A DNA stretch of 64,000 bases from contig JASAND010026383.1 in the NCBI GenBank assembly GCA_030248195.1, positions 1 through 64,000 on the forward strand, given 5' to 3'. The DNA is from Trissonchulus latispiculum. Its lineage: Eukaryota > Nematoda > Enoplea > Enoplida > Ironidae. Positions 59,622-64,000 of this stretch are shown here, one piece after another. The notes under the pieces were generated by a model, which saw nothing but the letters and a program-made list of their open reading frames with translations, was not told the DNA's origin and did not search any database. Every line of letters starts with the position of its first letter. Position 1 is the first letter of the stretch. Position numbers and translations under genes: made by a program.

Positions 59622-61203
59622 TTACACACCAGTTGAGCTGGTTTCACTGATCGTGTGCTGTCGAATCAGCGCCGGTCTAGGTTTCAGCTTTCCCGCCAGG
59701 CTGTATTCTGGCGGAAACTGAAACTGGAGGGAGAAGCTTTGTCTGAGTGAGGATCCGCTTGGGCTCTGGGCGCTGGTGCTGTAACCACTCTCCAGACTCT
59801 GACTGGAGTAACCGTTTCGACGCAGCATCAGCGGCTGCAGCTCGAACGTCTTCCCGCCCGAGTCGTGCGGTGGCGTCAGTTCTTCAATGCTCTGAAGTTC
59901 AAATAAAGACAAACGTGGCAACGTTGAAGAGTCAATTTTTTAAGTGTCAACTCCGAAAGGTTGAAATCAGTTGGTGTCATAAATGCGGATGCTGAATGTC
60001 AGAAACTGTTTGCGCTTTAGATTGGATTATTGTGATCTGAACATGAGGAAATCGCGTGAACTCTGAAAGGTTGAAATCAGTCTGATGAACCCAAATGTCT
60101 CGACGAGCAGGTAAGCTTATCCTTTACTGGAGATCAGCCAACTCTCGGACTTATTCTGCTTACAAAATATCCTCCAAATAATTAGAAAACTCCTAAGATC
60201 AGCTTAGGTGATCACTTAGGAGGATTGGATTTCAAAAATTCTCCTATCTAGCTGAGCTCTATTTAGCACTTTTAACGTTTCTCTTAAATTGCGACAGCTG
60301 AACTTAGGAGAAATCTTTTGAAACAGGTTTTAGAGGTTTCCTAACACCCTCCTAGACAGTACCCTGACATGCCCCTAGGAGGGTTCTTAGGAGAATCTTT
60401 TGCCCTGCTGTCTTGTGAAATCAAACATTAACGTTATCTAATTCGGTGCTCTAAAAGCACCACTTACAGAGAGACGAGAGTTGGTACTGAAGGAGGGTTT
60501 CGAACTTCCTTTCGAATCCCGATGAACTCGATCAAAATCCCAGCTGCTGCATCGACTGGCGGACGTGAGGGTTTCCTCTGGAATCGGGTCATTTTGGAAA
60601 AGTCTAGAAAATAAATGAAAACAAAATAAATTCCTTTCAAAATATCTAAACTCCATAAAATGAGTAACAGTTTCATAATTCACATTGCGTCCACAGCAGA
60701 GCACTGAATATTGTGTAATAAGTAAAAAATACAAGCTTTGCAAAAAAGAAAAGTTGTTAACGGTATTCAGGTATGAGCAACAGATGCAGCACGAATTGTG
60801 ACACCAATGCGTTTAGTGAGATGAATTTATTTTTGGCTACAATTGCGTCAGCTACCATTTAGAGCTGACCAAAGCACAAAGTCAAACGTGAACTGACTGC
60901 GTCAAGCACAAGCTTAACTTATTCAGATGTTTGGCGCAGCAGATTAAACAAGCTAAATCAGCTAATATTGACTAAGTCTCAATAAAATAAAATGAAATAA
61001 AATAAAATAACGTAAAATCAACTGAATAAAAAGCTTCAAATAATGCAAATCGGTATTTGTTAGCTCCCTGTCATACCCAGGACAGCTTCTTCGCCTGGGA
61101 TCGGGCATTCGAGAAAAGCTGGAATCCGCCACCAAAGCGTCCGTCGAATCGGACAGAGTTCTCATTCGATACAGCGGCTGATGGGTCGCCAGGTCGTGGA
61201 CGC
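59622..61203 (-). CDS. 3' end of an unidentified Ser-rich protein (3 exons, partial)
   Basis: Minus-strand exons 61203-61077, 60603-60468 and 59891-59622, joined in phases 2 and 0 with good GT-AG sites and stop at 59622-59624. The 177-residue part is rich in Ser and basic residues and has no hydrophobic segment: MRTLSDSTDAL, PDPRRRSCPG, SSKPSFSTNSRL, SSQSLESGYSTS, LIRQHTISETSSTG. RRRSCP, RTLSDS and RQHTIS look like basophilic kinase or 14-3-3 sites. It is probably the disordered tail of a cytoplasmic signalling protein. I do not recognise it. A further upstream exon may end at the GGTAAGG donor near 61294, giving TPIAFESEQRAHC in the right phase, but its acceptor is unclear beside a TTTA microsatellite. 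Confidence 0.7.
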
Positions 61204-61360
61204 CTGAAACTAATTAAATAGTTTAAAAAATAAAAAAGAAAATAGAAAAAGTATTAAATAAAAAATCTGTTCTGATATTAAAAACGCTCCTTACCTATAC
61301 AGTGGGCACGTTGTTCGGATTCAAAGGCAATGGGTGTGTTTTACTTTACACCAGTTTGCT

Positions 61361-61361
<1 letters not shown>

Positions 61362-61420
<59 letters not shown>
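61362..61420. repeat. (AAAT)n microsatellite
   Basis: About 14 copies of AAAT/TAAA, next to the possible upstream exon of the Ser-rich gene. Confidence 0.95.
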
Positions 61421-61493
61421 AAGCATTGTTAATTTATTGGGTAGTTTAGGCGTTTGATGATTTGAGTATATATTAACTGATTAATTAAATTGT

Positions 61494-61611
61494 TCAACAT
61501 TGCTTTCTACCTTCCTGTTCCTCTGCGCTGTTGCTGTGACTGTTTTCAATGATATCTGACATTTGTGGACGAAACCTGATTCTGGCAAGAGTACGCCGTG
61601 AAACACTGAAT
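61494..61611 (-). pseudogene. Second copy of the LGR C-terminal tail exon, frameshifted
   Basis: On the minus strand it starts after TTTAAG and reads FSVSRRTLARIRF and MSDIIENSHSNSAEEQEG, nearly the same as the LGR tail exon at 42258-42105. A 4-base insertion after EQEG shifts the frame and ends it at once (RKQC, stop). The match extends into the flanking intron (about 61612-61760 against 42259-42410), so a DNA segment was duplicated rather than a transcript copied. It belongs to a second LGR copy beyond 61.6 kb, or is a lone duplicate. Confidence 0.8.
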
Positions 61612-61789
61612 CTTAAATACAAAAACTACACATTTCATATGTTTTTCCCACATTTGTAAAAATTTCTTAAATGGTACTATACCTAATAAATGGAACTGTG
61701 CTAAAGCTACTCAAGAATGAACGATCTGCTTAACACTGCACGAGACGATAATTAATAATTAACTAGCGCTACTGCAAGAATGTGTTGCC

Positions 61790-62395
61790 CACAAATGGTT
61801 TTTCTGTTTATTTTTCTGCCATAACTTTCACCAGAAGCATTTCCGGAAAATACGGTAATGATGAAAATTACTCAGCACGACGAGCGCTTTCATTTGAGTA
61901 CCATATCGACCACTTTCGGAAAAATTTTTCAAAATCCGGAATTTTCCGGATCGAATATCTCGAAATCCGGAAATTTTCCGGAAATTTCGATTTCAGTTTC
62001 GAAATCAGCGCGGTCGAGTTACCCTATGACCAGCTTTTGAGCGAAATCGGAGACAAAAAATTTTTTGGTCCAAAATCCGGGTTTCCGTGAATTCCCGGAT
62101 TTTCAGTTTTTCGGCCATAACTTTCGCTAGACGCATTTCCGGAAAATGTCGCAAGAAGGAAAGTTGTTCAGCTCGACGAGCTCTTTCATTTGAGTACCAT
62201 ATCAACCACTTTTGAAGAAATTTTTCAAAATCCGGAATTTTCCGGGTCTAATATCTCGAAATCCGTAAATTTTCCGGCAATTTCGATTTCAGTTTCGAAA
62301 TCAGCGTGGTCGAGTTACCCTATGACCAACTTTTGAGCGAAATCGGAGACAAAAAATTTTTGACCAAATTTTGGATTTTGAAATTTCGCCTTGGT
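61790..62395. repeat. 300-bp direct tandem duplication (2 copies)
   Basis: The block with CTTTCATTTGAGTACCATAT, CCGGAATTTTCCGG and CAGCGYGGTCGAGTTACCCT occurs at about 61800-62095 and again at about 62100-62395. CCGGAATTTTCCGG is palindromic. No coding content. Confidence 0.85.
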
Positions 62396-62489
62396 CCCCC
62401 CTTACCAACCGAAAAATTCCGGGATTCACCATTCCCGGAATCCGGAAGATATCGGAGCCATCTTGCTTCCCGGAGATGTCCTAGTTAAG

Positions 62490-62635
62490 GGCTTCAAAAT
62501 GAGGTATCAACCACCCCTGTACCCCTTCCCAATATCGAGATCTAGGGGGGGACAGACGGATAATAATAATAATAATAATAAGTCAAAAGGCATCAAGTGG
62601 TTCCCGCCCGACATTTTTCCGTTTATTGAATGAGT
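62490..62635. repeat. Repeat unit with (AAT)n and a conserved end, copy 1
   Basis: AAAATGAGGTATCAACCACC ... an AAT run, then GTCAAAAGGCATCAAGTGGT and CCCGCCCGACATTTTTCCGT. The same order recurs at 63645-63850. Confidence 0.8.
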
Positions 62636-62699
62636 TTATGTATATACTTTCTGGAAAAATATGCAGTTACTAGTTTTCGTCTATTATAACTGGTTCCCA

Positions 62700-63240
62700 C
62701 TCCCAGCTCACCAAAAGCTTTCGATTTATACCACTATCAGACCAATCCGACAAAGTTCGATTTTGACCGTTTCTGGCCATTTTTGACCCCTTTGGAACCA
62801 CGTAACTCATTTTTCCTACATTTTGACGCTTTGGCCCTATTACAACTTTTTATCCACGCAACGAGAGCTTTCGAATGACACCGGTATCAGCCGTATCCGA
62901 CAATTTTCAATTTTGGCCCATTTTGACCGTTTCTGGCCATTTCTGACCCCTTTGGAGCCCCGTAACTCATTTTTCCTACATTTTGACGCTTTACCCCTAT
63001 TACAACTTTTTACCTACGCAACGAGAGCTTTCGAATGATACCCATATTGGGAGGTTTCCGACAACTTTTAATTTTGACCCATTTTGACCGTTTCTGGCCA
63101 TTTTTGACCCCTTTGGAGCCCCGTAACTCATTTTTCCTACATTTTGACGCTTTGCCCCTATTACAACTTTTTACCTACGCAACGAGAGCTTTCGAATGAT
63201 ACCCATATTGGGGGATTTCCGTCACTTTCAATTTTGACCA
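62700..63240. repeat. About 160-bp tandem repeat, 3 or more copies
   Basis: ACGAGAGCTTTCGAATGA starts at 62861, 63021 and 63182, and a diverged version lies near 62711. Each unit also has ATTTTGACCGTTTCTGGCCA and CGTAACTCATTTTTCCTACA. A similar unit resumes near 63390-63560 and near 63920. Confidence 0.85.
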
Positions 63241-63644
63241 TTTGCAGCATCACCGTATCGAGTAATTGCTAATTGCCTGACACTATGGAACCCAGGTGCC
63301 CGGAGGGTCTTCCCCCATCGGGTGCCACCCTACATGCCAAATTTCAGGCCAACTAGTTGACTCTAGCTCGAGATAAAGGCGGAAAACCCCTTCAAACGGC
63401 CGTTTTGGCCGTTTTTGGCCATTTTTGACCCTTTTTCGCCTCATAACTCAAAATAGGTACATTTTCAGGCCTTGACCCAATTACAACTTTTTCATGGCTC
63501 GACGAGAGCTTTCGAATGATACCAAAATTAGCTCATTTGGACAACTTTTTTATTTTACTCATTTTTACTCACGGGGGTGCTCCGGGAGCACCTCTGCTCC
63601 CCCGGGGCTCCCCGCGCTTCCGGGAGCAGTTCAAGTCAAGACCT

Positions 63645-63850
63645 TCAAAATGAGGTATCAACCACCTCTCTACCCCTTCCCAATCTCGAGATAGACAGGG
63701 GGGACACGAAAATGTGAACAATAAGAAGAAAAATAAACATGCCCAGAACATAGGGTTCCAAACCCTTTGGAAAAGGGCGGGAACCCAATAATCATAATAA
63801 TAATAAGTCAAAAGGCATCAAGTGGTTCCCGCCCGACATTTTTCCGTTTA
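63645..63850. repeat. Repeat unit with (AAT)n and a conserved end, copy 2
   Basis: Second copy of the block at 62490-62635, with an insert of about 60 bp before the AAT run. Both end at CGACATTTTTCCGTTTAT. The window ends in further 160-bp-type repeat DNA (63851-64000). Confidence 0.8.
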
Positions 63851-64000
63851 TATACAAAATGGTTTCATTTTTAGGAAAAGCATTGAGATAAGCATTTTGC
63901 GTCTATAACAACTTTTTATCTACTCAACGAGAGCTTTCGAATGACACCGGTATCGACCGGATTCGACAATTTTCAATTTTTATCCATTTTGACCGTTCTG

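Overview
This is a stretch of invertebrate-like metazoan nuclear DNA, not a prokaryotic or viral one. Genes are split into small exons with GT-AG introns, and the DNA between them is AT-rich and full of transposon debris. No long uninterrupted cellular ORF exists; the longest ORFs belong to a decayed BEL/Pao retrotransposon or to microsatellites. The lineage cannot be fixed from the sequence. C-type lectins, a leucine-rich-repeat GPCR, Merlin and BEL elements and tRNA-derived SINEs all fit a non-vertebrate animal.

The main result is a pair of paralogous plus-strand genes that I assembled exon by exon: CTLD-A (3251-13949) and CTLD-B (44788-57458). Each has eight recognised exons. Intron phases are the same in both (0,2,2,2,1,2,1,1), and exons 1-4 have identical lengths (54, 80, 123, 120 nt). 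The predicted proteins have a signal peptide, a 15-cysteine N-terminal region of no family I recognise, a Thr-rich mucin-like linker of different length in each copy (about 50 and 120 residues), and a C-type lectin domain. A decayed copy of exon 2 at 23435-23510 shows that a third family member once lay between them. At the left edge (129-1187) is the 3' end of another cysteine-rich secreted or membrane-anchored protein gene.

Minus-strand genes: the last transmembrane segments and cytoplasmic tail of a glycoprotein-hormone-receptor-like LGR GPCR (42105-43503); a second, frameshifted copy of its tail exon at 61494-61611; and the 3' end of a Ser-rich, probably cytoplasmic protein that I cannot name (59622-61203). 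A RING-finger terminal exon at 33377-33667 has a TGA exactly where its sixth zinc ligand should be.

Mobile DNA: a BEL/Pao element (25955-about 30960) with frameshifts, changed catalytic residues and a hAT-like MITE inside it; a degenerate SGNH-hydrolase-like reading frame next to it (31153-32307); a Merlin transposase relic in intron 1 of CTLD-B; a Gypsy integrase remnant in intron 7 of CTLD-A; a 3.6-kb TIR element with TA duplications (19490-23054); tRNA-related SINEs; and many large foldback elements. Several of these otherwise different foldback and tandem families share short core motifs. A 30-bp minisatellite made of hairpin-forming units (23718-25640, with an outpost at 41345-41595) switches orientation several times within the array.
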